Assembly: GCA_023664955.1 (NCBI GenBank)
Contig: JAMPEV010000002.1
Span: forward strand, 1 to 46,408
Direction of reading: 5' to 3'
From: Duncaniella sp.
Lineage (GTDB): Bacteria; Bacteroidota; Bacteroidia; Bacteroidales; Muribaculaceae
Length of the DNA: 46,408 bases
Numbering within the stretch: the stretch's first letter is position 1; each line of letters begins with the position of its first letter. Below the pieces are notes generated by a model that was given only the letters and a program-made list of their open reading frames with translations, made no database searches and was not told the DNA's origin. A program made the position numbers and the translations under genes. Below are positions 7,129 to 15,999 of the stretch, piece by piece.

Positions 7129-10100
7129 TTATTCGTTGAAATTGTTTTTCTTACGGCGGCGAAGGAGAATTACCACTCCGATGAGGGCTATCACTACAAC
7201 CACACCCACGATTATACCGTTGATGTGACTTGTAATCTGGTCGGTGGTGCTGAGTTCCTCTTTCTGCATTACCATGCCATCATTATCGCCTGATATGTTT
7301 TCAGCACGAATCTGACCTATTGACTGGTTATATTTGTCAGCAGTCTCCTTTGATACTTTTGATGCGATGAATTCACGAAGTTTGGCATTATCGCACACAA
7401 AGCCGGAGCAAGAGGGTTGATACTCGTTCACAATTTCAGTGTGGAGGTCGGCAATAGCTGAAATCTGTTCTGGTGAGGCATCCCACATACCCTTGCGCAC
7501 GGTTTCGAGCATCACGGCTGTAATCTCCTCGATAGCAGCAGGATTGGAAGAGGTGAAATAATCTTTCACTCCAAGGTTGTTCTTATCCTGCACATAGGTA
7601 TCGTAGATGTCATCCCAAAGCTCGTCATCTATTGCGTCGGGTTTCATCACGTTCCAGCCGTATGTGTTGCGCACCACATCGGCAATACCGGAAGCATCGC
7701 CCGAACCGCCTTTCATCTTATTCTTGATGTAATTGGGATTGAGGATGGTGGTACGGCTTTCTACACCGATAGCCTCCTTTACCTCTTGCATACGAGCTTT
7801 GTTGCGGTTACGATAGTCACTTAGGTAGGCTTCGGGATCCTTCCCTGTCACATTCTTAACAGCAAGGTTCATACCACCCATGAACTCATAAACGTGATCA
7901 AGGCTAAGTGCGCCCCAGGTGTTGCTCTGACGAGGTTGAACCACAACGTCAGTACGAGTAAGGGCAGCCTCGAATACATAGTCGTGCATCTGTTCCCATT
8001 CCTCTTCACTGCCATAAACGGCACCCATATTGTTCATGTAGGTTTCAGCGATTTCATTGCTGTCCTCCCAACGATCTCCGGCTTCAACCATACTTTGGAT
8101 ACCGCTGCCATAGTTACCGTTGACACCGCCAAATACGCGAGCAGTGGCAAGTTCTCGGGCTTCCTTCGGGGTTATTCCCTTATTCACGAGGTGTTGCTCG
8201 GATTCCACCACGCCTTCAGCCACATAGTTGGGATATTCGTCATCCTCTGCGGCAGCAACCATCTTGACGGCACGGCTGATGAGGAACAGACGAGAAGCGG
8301 CTAAGTCACGCAATTGACCACTGGTCTGAACGACCACATCAATTCTCGGACGTCCAAGTTCCTTGGAGGGGATGAGCTTGAGGTCTGTTACACGTCCAAA
8401 CGGGTCACGAACGGGTTCTACACCAAGCATATAAAGTACTTGAGCGATTGTAGCACCTTCCGTCTCAATAAATTCACTACTCCAAAGGGTGTAGCTGACT
8501 TTACGCGGCACAGAATCGCCATGTGCTTTGCGATACATATCGATTGTATTGTCGGCCAATCCTTTACCCTTTTCCCAAGCCACTACCGAAGGGGTTTCCT
8601 CAGCATTGACGGCGAACATATTGCGACCGGTGGGGAGAATATTAGGATTGAGTACCGGGTCTCCGCCTGAAGTCGGGGCTATATACCCGCCATTCAAAGC
8701 ATTTACCACAGAAGAAAGTTCATTAGCCGGACTGGTTTTAAGTGCTTCCTTGTAACGGCTCACATTACCGATGGCACGAGATACTTCCGAAACAGCCATT
8801 GCGAATTCGAGTTGTTCTTTGCCGGGAGCGGATGAAGTACCCATTCCCATTCCCTTCGGCGCTCCACTTTTACCCATACCGGCAGGAGCGGCCGATGCAC
8901 CGCCATTGGCTTTTCTCTTCATCGCCGCCTCCATTTTCTTGATTGCCTCCTCATCGGCCCCCATCTTTCTTGCCATTTCGATGGCTTTTTCAGGGCTCAT
9001 TCCGGCAGCCGACATCATTTTCTTCATACCGGAAGTGTTGGGACGATCAGAAATCTTGAGGGTCGTTTTACCATCTTGAGGCATCATGGAACCTAATACC
9101 ATCATGCGCGATAGCATATCCTTAGAATTATCAATGGCACGCACAATGGCACGCGCGCTATCGAGTTCGGCTGCTGTGATACCAGCGATGCGACATATTT
9201 CCGCATCGTCAACACTACGTCCGGAGTTCAAAAGTGAATTGACAAGAGCCTTAGCATTGTTGGTGTAAGTACGAGTAAACTGCGCGCGGTTCTTATCGTA
9301 ATCAATATTGGTGCGACCACGCTGTTTGTCAAGATTGTATAGACTATATGCAATCGGGTCGACAGTCATAGCATAAACTGTTGAGTTGATGTTCTCCTGT
9401 TCGTAAGGCTTACCGATTACGTAAAGAGCTCCGGTAATCTTCTCGTTGGCAAGCTCCTCGGCAAAATTCTCAATACGCAGAATATCATCCGATGAATACG
9501 GAGTTGAAAGGACACTGTCAAGACGCAATTCGCGGTGTATACCAAGGTCGACGGTAAATTTCTTAACCATCAAAGAAGCTTTATTGAGAGCCGATTCCGA
9601 AGGATTGTCAGCACCCAACAAACGGTTATAGTCAGCGATAGCATCAGAGAGGTTTTTGTATATGCCCCTAACCTCACTCTCCATGAATGGAGGGGTAAGG
9701 TAGTTGATAATGCTCGTATATGAGCGACGTTTAGCAATCATGGCTTCACCCACATTGCTGGTGGAGTAGAGATAGAAGTGGGGCATAGTGCCGATGAGGC
9801 GATCAGGCCAGTCATTGCTGCCAAGCGCAACTTGCTTGCGGGGGGTGTACTCCAGGCTACCATGCGCGCCGAAATGAATCAACGCATCAGCATCAAAACC
9901 GTGACGAGCCCACAGGTAAGCAGCTACATAATTATGAGGGGGAGCGGCATCGGTGCCGTGTACTATCTGGAAACTATCGTCGCCAAGTCCAGCTGCGGTC
10001 TGTGGTATCAGCACCACATTGCCAAACTGCAAGCGGGCCAATGCAAGGTCACCATTGTCGGTTCTCAAACCATGGCCCGGGAAGGCACCGTCGACACTGT

Positions 10101-11475
10101 CAACGGCCTCACGCATGCCTGTTGGGAAGGATTTTCCAAACCATTCGTCATACTGATCAGCGTTGATAATCTCTGGCGAGTTTTTCTTGACAAATTCATC
10201 TTTAGCACCCATTGCATACTCATTGAACACCTTTCCCTGCTCGTTAATCTTCTTTTCAAGTTCAGCCGCAGATGAAGGGAGATTGTCAACCTTGTACCCT
10301 TCGGCTTTGAGTTTGAGAAGTAAATTGTACAGAGAAGGAGCCACTTCCATACCTTCGGCTACGAGGGAATTTTGCCCGGGACCCTTGAAATAGAATATAG
10401 CTATTTTCTTATCAGCATTGCTCATTGTGCGTAGAGAGGTGTAATTATTAACCATTTCCACAAAGTCGGTCAAGCGGTCAGGAATCGCTTGCACGTATGG
10501 CAGACCGTCTTCACCCTTGAAATGGGCGAAAAGGGTAAATGGTCGAATCGCGCCGTCAATTTCGGGGGTAACGATGCTCTGTGACATGAATCCACCGTTC
10601 ATACCCATCTTATCGGCCATCCATTCATCATAGTCACGGTTGGCATTAATGGGCGCAAACAATGGTATATTGTTATTTTCTAAATAGTTAACTACCATGT
10701 CACCCATGCGTCCGTGAGCCATGTTAATCAAGGCGGAGGTTGATATGGAATCAGCGTGCCCATTCTTGATGAAGAGCTGAATATTATTGACCGGATAAAC
10801 AACATTGCCGGTTCTCTCAAGAGCGGCAACGAGACTGTCAGGGACGCCCATCATACCGGTGAGGATGATTTTTGGTGCATCATCCTTCATTTTGCCCTTT
10901 TTGATGAGGAATTTCTCATAATCAGCCACAGAGTTAAAGCCAAGTTCTTCATCTCCTGGATAATACATTAGAGTAGAAGCAGCCGCTGTAGGATCACCCG
11001 GCTCATCAACGAAAAATTTCTTACCATCGATGAACTTGCGCACATAGCGGAGCATGTTACGATAATTATTCTTACCCCCGGTGAGATACATCTTTAGATA
11101 CTCGCTGTCGATTGAGTCAACCGAAATGATGTGATTCTGAGGATTAGTGGCACCGATAGTGAGCACAGGTGTGCCACTTTCAGCTGCCTTAATCAAGGCC
11201 TGACGCTGCTCGTCAGTGATGCGCAGTCCCATACCTGTCACGAATACCATGTCATAATCATCGGCTTTGTCAAGCTGATCGACAGGTAACTCCTTAATTT
11301 TCACGAAAGAATTATCATTTGCTTTGGAAATTTGACCCAAGTTAATGGTCTGGAAATTGACAAATGCTACCTTCGTAGAAGAAGCGAGATAATTCCAAAG
11401 CAGAAAGGCTGCGCCCAGAATTAAGGCGCAACCAACTGAGAGTAAAATTATTTTCTTCTTACTCATTTCTATCAA
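7129..11475 (-). CDS. hmuS: CobN/magnesium-chelatase H family protein, HmuS-like
   Basis: At 1448 residues this is a large-subunit chelatase homologue (CobN/ChlH/BchH family). The family core motif reads H534-FGA-H538-GSLE542-YTPRK, the counterpart of the HxGxHGxxE(W/F)xPGK motif near the metal/porphyrin site. Unlike cytoplasmic cobaltochelatases it has a membrane helix at each end (about 8-29 and 1415-1437, the latter followed by RRRKK). The body is therefore probably exposed to the periplasm. A Met/Ala/Gly-rich insert with about eleven Met lies near residues 805-890. HmuS homologues are linked to anaerobic heme use and metal removal; removing iron from heme is the likely job here, and other tetrapyrroles are possible. 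Its start overlaps the hmuR stop by 4 bp. Confidence 0.85.
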   Translation of the reverse strand: MIEMSKKKIILLSVGCALILGAAFLLWNYLASSTKVAFVNFQTINLGQISKANDNSFVKIKELPVDQLDKADDYDMVFVTGMGLRITDEQRQALIKAAESGTPVLTIGATNPQNHIISVDSIDSEYLKMYLTGGKNNYRNMLRYVRKFIDGKKFFVDEPGDPTAAASTLMYYPGDEELGFNSVADYEKFLIKKGKMKDDAPKIILTGMMGVPDSLVAALERTGNVVYPVNNIQLFIKNGHADSISTSALINMAHGRMGDMVVNYLENNNIPLFAPINANRDYDEWMADKMGMNGGFMSQSIVTPEIDGAIRPFTLFAHFKGEDGLPYVQAIPDRLTDFVEMVNNYTSLRTMSNADKKIAIFYFKGPGQNSLVAEGMEVAPSLYNLLLKLKAEGYKVDNLPSSAAELEKKINEQGKVFNEYAMGAKDEFVKKNSPEIINADQYDEWFGKSFPTGMREAVDSVDGAFPGHGLRTDNGDLALARLQFGNVVLIPQTAAGLGDDSFQIVHGTDAAPPHNYVAAYLWARHGFDADALIHFGAHGSLEYTPRKQVALGSNDWPDRLIGTMPHFYLYSTSNVGEAMIAKRRSYTSIINYLTPPFMESEVRGIYKNLSDAIADYNRLLGADNPSESALNKASLMVKKFTVDLGIHRELRLDSVLSTPYSSDDILRIENFAEELANEKITGALYVIGKPYEQENINSTVYAMTVDPIAYSLYNLDKQRGRTNIDYDKNRAQFTRTYTNNAKALVNSLLNSGRSVDDAEICRIAGITAAELDSARAIVRAIDNSKDMLSRMMVLGSMMPQDGKTTLKISDRPNTSGMKKMMSAAGMSPEKAIEMARKMGADEEAIKKMEAAMKRKANGGASAAPAGMGKSGAPKGMGMGTSSAPGKEQLEFAMAVSEVSRAIGNVSRYKEALKTSPANELSSVVNALNGGYIAPTSGGDPVLNPNILPTGRNMFAVNAEETPSVVAWEKGKGLADNTIDMYRKAHGDSVPRKVSYTLWSSEFIETEGATIAQVLYMLGVEPVRDPFGRVTDLKLIPSKELGRPRIDVVVQTSGQLRDLAASRLFLISRAVKMVAAAEDDEYPNYVAEGVVESEQHLVNKGITPKEARELATARVFGGVNGNYGSGIQSMVEAGDRWEDSNEIAETYMNNMGAVYGSEEEWEQMHDYVFEAALTRTDVVVQPRQSNTWGALSLDHVYEFMGGMNLAVKNVTGKDPEAYLSDYRNRNKARMQEVKEAIGVESRTTILNPNYIKNKMKGGSGDASGIADVVRNTYGWNVMKPDAIDDELWDDIYDTYVQDKNNLGVKDYFTSSNPAAIEEITAVMLETVRKGMWDASPEQISAIADLHTEIVNEYQPSCSGFVCDNAKLREFIASKVSKETADKYNQSIGQIRAENISGDNDGMVMQKEELSTTDQITSHINGIIVGVVVVIALIGVVILLRRRKKNNFNE

Positions 11476-13619
11476 ATAGCTTTAACTATATCATCCACAT
11501 CCAAGGAGATTCCCATGGACCATGTCCGGCCAGTGGTGGGAGCGGAATTCCAATAATAGATTTTAGGTTTATAATTTAGGAGATTGTCAATCACGAAATT
11601 GACATTTATCCCCTTCCAAATTTTTTGTTGAAGAGTAAATTTCCATAGGGTATATGCACCGTCGGTCTCATAGTCGCTCACAGGCTTTGCCATATATCGG
11701 CCTGACACACTGGCATATATCCGGTATGGGCTGCATATTTGCTTGTCGTAATCCACACGCCAAGTGGCTGAATGAGGACGTGGTTGAGTGAACTGTGAGT
11801 CTATCGAGCGTCCACCTACATGAAGGTAATTGTAACTTGCAGAGACTCCGAGTCCGATTATAGAGCGGTAACGTGCGTTAACATCGATACCCATCACCTT
11901 TACGCCATCCTCGTTGCAGTATATCGCCCCCTCCTCTTTGTCACCTTGCGCAGGGAAATCCATTGTGGTGATTCGGCTGTCATAGTAGTTATAATAACCT
12001 GAAAGAGTGAGACTGTAAGAGCCGCGAAGTGTGTGAGTGACAATCTGTCCGTTATGCTCCAGTGCAAGATTGAAGTTATGGCTCTTTTCGGGCTTCAAAT
12101 CCGGGTTCCCATAAATCATCTGAATACCTGCCATATCGAAGTCCATGTACATCTCCTTGAGAGTCGGCGCACGGAATCCTCCGGCATAAGATGCTCGGAT
12201 AGAGATGGGCTTGAACTTGAACATCGTGGCGAGACGTGCGGTCACTGCATTGTTGTCGGATGCTGAGAAGTAGTCCTCTCGAACACTTGCCACAACATTG
12301 AACCATGAAATCGGATTATAGTCAAATTGGGCGAATACGTCAAAGGTTGTCTGCGAGTGATCCGCATTATCCTTGAACTGGTAAGTGGTGAGATAATCGT
12401 GCATGAAATCACCACCGATTGTCAATCCGTTTAGACCCCAGAAGTGCGTGTAAAGACCGTGAACGATGTGTTGACGATTGCTATAGTCATGCTCATGGGT
12501 ACGCTGGCCACCGATGAAGCGAGCTTTGTCATACTGGTCATAACTATAGGATAGCTCTATGTTCTGGTCGCGTGAAATGTTCCACACTGACTTTAAGCCT
12601 CCGCTATAATCCTTGTAATGGTCGTCATAGTTGGCACGATTGCTCTCACGGTAGAAATAGCTTCCACGACCGATAAATCGCATCGCATCATTTACGCGAT
12701 ACACGAGGCGTTCCTTGGCATTAACGGTTTTGCCTCCGAAGATATCATGGATCTTCGATTCGGTATCGAACGCATCAGTGAGCTTGATGGTTTTGACAGT
12801 GGAATACTGAAGAGAAGTGTTAGAATTCCAATGCTTATCGTTGAAGTTAATATCACCTCCGGAGCGCCACTCATTACCGGCTGAGCGGTAACGTGAATTC
12901 ACATTCACACTCCATGGGTCTTTATTCTCGCGGGAGATGAGGTTAACCACTCCACCCACGGCATTGGCTCCATAAAGTGCTGACGACGCGCCTTTCACAA
13001 TTTCAACCTGACCTACATTCTCAAGGTTGAGACGGTTATAGTCAACGTTGTCCATTGTTTCGCCGGCGAGACGTTCACCATCCACAAGGAAAAGGATTGC
13101 GCTGCCTCCGAAGCCGCTCATGTTGAGCGATGTTTCCTGGCTCATTGCGTAGCCGAATTCCAGGCCGGGAAGCTCCTCGGTGAGGAGGTCCTGGATATTT
13201 GTGGCATCAGCCTTCTTGATATCCTCGGCAGAGATGAGGCGAGTCACCACCGGGGCATCTTTGAGGGTTTTAGGGGTGCGAGTGGCAGTTATGACTACCT
13301 CTTCGAGTGAAGTGAGGTCAGGAGTAAGACGAATCTCGTTATTAGAATTATCCTTCGGCTTCAGGATGTGGGTGTCAGTGATATAACCGATATACGACAC
13401 CCTAACCTTAGCAGCACCGTTTCCCTTAAAGGGCACAGTGAATTTGCCATTTTCATCAGTCACCACTGTGGTGTTGCTGTTCTCTACCGTAACGATTGCG
13501 CCGGGCAGAGGAGAACCGTTCTCGTCGAGCACTGTGCCGACAAATGCCTCGGCAAGTGCCACGACGGGGGTGAGAAGCCCGCAACATGCAAGTAGTATAT
13601 GTCTAAGACTTCTTTTCAT
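11472..13619 (-). CDS. hmuR: TonB-dependent heme/tetrapyrrole receptor, HmuR-like
   Basis: This 715-residue outer-membrane receptor has a signal peptide (to about residue 23) and a carboxypeptidase-regulatory-like domain (25-110). The plug domain (about 115-230) contains VEIVKGASSALYGANAVGGV, and a 22-strand-type barrel follows. The heme-receptor boxes are visible as GGFRAPTLKEMY near residue 480 and YGNPDLKPEKS shortly after, close to the FRAP and NPNL boxes. No His lies between these boxes, whereas many heme receptors have one, so ligand contacts may differ. It is followed by hmuS with a 4-bp overlap and preceded by the calycin-like lipoprotein gene. Energy would come from TonB, for example the set at 34.7-37 kb. 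Confidence 0.8.
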   Translation of the reverse strand: MKRSLRHILLACCGLLTPVVALAEAFVGTVLDENGSPLPGAIVTVENSNTTVVTDENGKFTVPFKGNGAAKVRVSYIGYITDTHILKPKDNSNNEIRLTPDLTSLEEVVITATRTPKTLKDAPVVTRLISAEDIKKADATNIQDLLTEELPGLEFGYAMSQETSLNMSGFGGSAILFLVDGERLAGETMDNVDYNRLNLENVGQVEIVKGASSALYGANAVGGVVNLISRENKDPWSVNVNSRYRSAGNEWRSGGDINFNDKHWNSNTSLQYSTVKTIKLTDAFDTESKIHDIFGGKTVNAKERLVYRVNDAMRFIGRGSYFYRESNRANYDDHYKDYSGGLKSVWNISRDQNIELSYSYDQYDKARFIGGQRTHEHDYSNRQHIVHGLYTHFWGLNGLTIGGDFMHDYLTTYQFKDNADHSQTTFDVFAQFDYNPISWFNVVASVREDYFSASDNNAVTARLATMFKFKPISIRASYAGGFRAPTLKEMYMDFDMAGIQMIYGNPDLKPEKSHNFNLALEHNGQIVTHTLRGSYSLTLSGYYNYYDSRITTMDFPAQGDKEEGAIYCNEDGVKVMGIDVNARYRSIIGLGVSASYNYLHVGGRSIDSQFTQPRPHSATWRVDYDKQICSPYRIYASVSGRYMAKPVSDYETDGAYTLWKFTLQQKIWKGINVNFVIDNLLNYKPKIYYWNSAPTTGRTWSMGISLDVDDIVKAI

Positions 13620-13625
13620 CTATCC

Positions 13626-14108
13626 TTATTTTTTTGGTGCTGTGAATGAGCATATCATCGGCATGGGCATATTGCCATACTGAAGATTGAATTGGATTTT
13701 GATAGTGTTAGATGCGAATGAACCGCTGAATGTGCCTGAGTAAGCTTTGCCGGCTGCTGTTTCACCCTTGAAAGTAGTTTCGGCAAGAGTGTAGGTGCCG
13801 TTTGTACCGGTTACTTTTACACCTTCCACTGTGATTGAGGGGAGCTGCATGGGAGGATTACCGAATGAAGGAAGAACCACGTTGACTGTAGCGTCATCGA
13901 CTGCTACCACGGATACGGTCAGGTTCTCGAACACATCGTCTTGGCCCATAACAGAGCAGGTCATATCGTCGGTGTAGGTGCCGCTGACTTCGCGAGCAGC
14001 GGGGGCTGCGGGTGCGTCATCATCATCGTCGTCAGAACATGAGGTGAAAGAGGCGAGGGAGAGTACACACACCATCATTGATGCGAAAATAGTCTTAAGC
14101 TTTTTCAT
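13626..14108 (-). CDS. Calycin-like domain surface lipoprotein
   Basis: This 160-residue lipoprotein has the lipobox ASFTSC followed by a run of Asp. That acidic run right after the lipid Cys is the Bacteroidota surface-export signal. The rest is a beta-rich domain with alternating Val/Thr strands resembling the calycin-like family of Bacteroides lipoproteins. The tail is Met-rich (YGNMPMPMICSF), which could contact a heme or metal, but that is speculation. It lies just upstream of hmuR, the place occupied by hmuY in Porphyromonas, and may be a functional stand-in for that hemophore-like protein. Confidence 0.65.
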   Translation of the reverse strand: MKKLKTIFASMMVCVLSLASFTSCSDDDDDDAPAAPAAREVSGTYTDDMTCSVMGQDDVFENLTVSVVAVDDATVNVVLPSFGNPPMQLPSITVEGVKVTGTNGTYTLAETTFKGETAAGKAYSGTFSGSFASNTIKIQFNLQYGNMPMPMICSFTAPKK

Positions 14109-14134
14109 TGTAGTAAAATGTTTTTGTTTTTTTA

Positions 14135-15658
14135 TTATTTGTTTATCTGTTTCTTAGTTGATTTGTGATGCCGGCAGTAGACTATCAAGCCGGAGATGAG
14201 GATGAGGGTGAGGAGCAGTCCTGAAACGAAGACGAACAGTTCGGAGAACGGGCCTAAGAAGGGTGAGTAGCAACGCCCCACATGCAGCTCCAACGCTGCG
14301 TTCCAAAGTGACATCGGCTGGCGTGCCATTTCCTCGTGCATCGGTGGCAATTCCGGTGCGCCTTTGGAGTAGTCAAACACTATCGGTGTACCATCTTTCA
14401 AGTCGGTTGTGTGACCGGAGACGAGAGTTGAGGCGAGAGCCATTCCGCGACGGGAGGGTTGATATGGCTTGCCGGTTGTTTGATCTATCACTTCCCCGCT
14501 CTTTTCATTCCAGTGGAATAGTCCGCTGAATGAGCCTATCAACCATTGACCAGGAGCCGTCTCTTCCATCACGGTGATTCCCATCGGGCTCACTGGTGGC
14601 GTTGCAGAAGTGATGGCCTCCGGTGTATCTGAAAAGTCGGGATTTATCTTGATAAAACCTTCAGAAGTGGAAATTAGCCATTTACCGGAAGCAGAATCCC
14701 ACCGGATACCGCGAAGCTTGTCATGCCATGCATTATCGCTGTCGAGTGTCGTCCCGGGAATAGGGGCTGTCTTTACAAGTACGAATGGTATCATCAAGGG
14801 TGGTCGCAGGCACATCCCGGTGAAAGCTATCAGCACAGTGAGAATAATCGTGTAAAAACCTATCCGGTTGTGCCATTTTAGGTTCCATTTCATGCACGAT
14901 GCCTCTTTCTTAGCGTTTTCTCGCTTGCTGTGATGGATGGTGTAAGGGAGGAGGAAGATGATTATACCTGTAGTGCCGAGAATGACGATTATAATTGCTA
15001 TAATATCGACAATCACACGACCTGCCATGCCGAATAATTCGCCACTGTGAAGCTGCCACACTGTCTTGAAGAGAGTTATTTCCGGCTTGTAGTTATCCAG
15101 GGCTTTGAGCTCTTTCCTAACGGGAATTGATGAATTGTCAAGAGGGAGAGTATATACAGCTGAACGTGTGAGCACAATCAGTTGAGCACTGTCGGGAGAG
15201 AGGGTTATGTCGGAGAGCCGCTCGTCGTTACCCGGAAGTGGCACCTCTGTCCAAGTGTCATCGCAGTGGGAGAAGAGTCCGAATTGCGCCGCAGCCCAAA
15301 TGTGTCCGTCGCGGTCCTGCACCACGTTGCGGATGTTTCGATTATCTATGCCTTTGGGGAATCCGGCATTGAAATCCGTAAATTCGCTGAATTGACGGTC
15401 GGAAAGCCACGCGCCAACATTGCCGAATACTAACACTTTGTTGCTATCCAAAGGCAATGTGCCTTTGACGCTGCCATTATTATACCGGTTGAGCCGGTAG
15501 CTGTCGGGGAGGAGCGAACGGCTTATGTCACAGCCGGAAAATGCTGCTCGATGGTTGAGAATTACGCCTGATACACAGAAAAGCAATATGAATACAGTCA
15601 GGATTACTCCTGCCCATTTGTGGAAGCTTTTCCAGTTCAGTTTATTATTCTTCGCCAT
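14135..15658 (-). CDS. PepSY-associated TM protein, putative iron/heme reductase
   Basis: This 507-residue inner-membrane protein has four main helices (about 14-35, 212-240, 268-285, 475-497). Histidines flank them in the PepSY-TM pattern: FHKW (H13), ILNH (H36), WQLHSG (H204), H242/H243, KWHNRIG (H263) and ELHVGR near 468. PiuB/FoxB-like members of this family reduce ferric siderophores and bind heme through such His. The two large periplasmic loops carry short Trp-rich repeats (GHIWAAAQFGLF, GKWLISTSEGF, GQWLIGSFSGLF) like single propeller blades. As first gene of the heme operon it may deliver electrons for iron release. This role is inferred from family and context. Confidence 0.7.
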   Translation of the reverse strand: MAKNNKLNWKSFHKWAGVILTVFILLFCVSGVILNHRAAFSGCDISRSLLPDSYRLNRYNNGSVKGTLPLDSNKVLVFGNVGAWLSDRQFSEFTDFNAGFPKGIDNRNIRNVVQDRDGHIWAAAQFGLFSHCDDTWTEVPLPGNDERLSDITLSPDSAQLIVLTRSAVYTLPLDNSSIPVRKELKALDNYKPEITLFKTVWQLHSGELFGMAGRVIVDIIAIIIVILGTTGIIIFLLPYTIHHSKRENAKKEASCMKWNLKWHNRIGFYTIILTVLIAFTGMCLRPPLMIPFVLVKTAPIPGTTLDSDNAWHDKLRGIRWDSASGKWLISTSEGFIKINPDFSDTPEAITSATPPVSPMGITVMEETAPGQWLIGSFSGLFHWNEKSGEVIDQTTGKPYQPSRRGMALASTLVSGHTTDLKDGTPIVFDYSKGAPELPPMHEEMARQPMSLWNAALELHVGRCYSPFLGPFSELFVFVSGLLLTLILISGLIVYCRHHKSTKKQINK

Positions 15659-15686
15659 ATTACTTTTTCCTTGTTCTTAACGAGTG

Positions 15687-15717
15687 CAAAATTATATAAT
15701 AATAAAAAAATGGGAAA
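15687..15717 (-). promoter_or_regulatory. Probable promoter of the heme operon
   Basis: The minus-strand -7 box TAATTTTG (15687-15694) is preceded after 19 bp by TTTC (15714-15717), one base off the TTTG -33 box. The predicted start near 15680 leaves a leader of only about 22 nt. The surrounding DNA is very AT-rich and could hold an iron-responsive operator, but I cannot point to a convincing palindrome. Confidence 0.55.
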
Positions 15718-15999
15718 TACCTAAAATGTGGGATTTTTATCTCGATTTTTTAATCAATAATATGTATGTTGCCGGTTAGGATACAAAAAACTAATCATTT
15801 TTGGGTAAGGCATCGAAAATGTTAAGTAATCAATTTTTGCAATCCCGCTTCATTTGGTGGAGCTTAAGGATGTGAATCCCAAGCAACAAATGTCCCCTTT
15901 CAAAAACTTTGCCATACGATGGTTTGTTGTAACTAAGAATGTATACCGCGTGCGTCGGTATTAACAACTGCCTACATAAACATATAAACTACAAACCTA
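15718..15999. other. Intergenic region between heme operon and transporter
   Basis: The first half is AT-rich and lies just upstream of the heme-operon promoter. I see no gene, RNA or strong hairpin here, and no clean Bacteroidota promoter for the plus-strand transporter. The closest candidate, AAACTTTG at 15904-15911, lacks both the TA pair and a -33 box. Confidence 0.4.
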
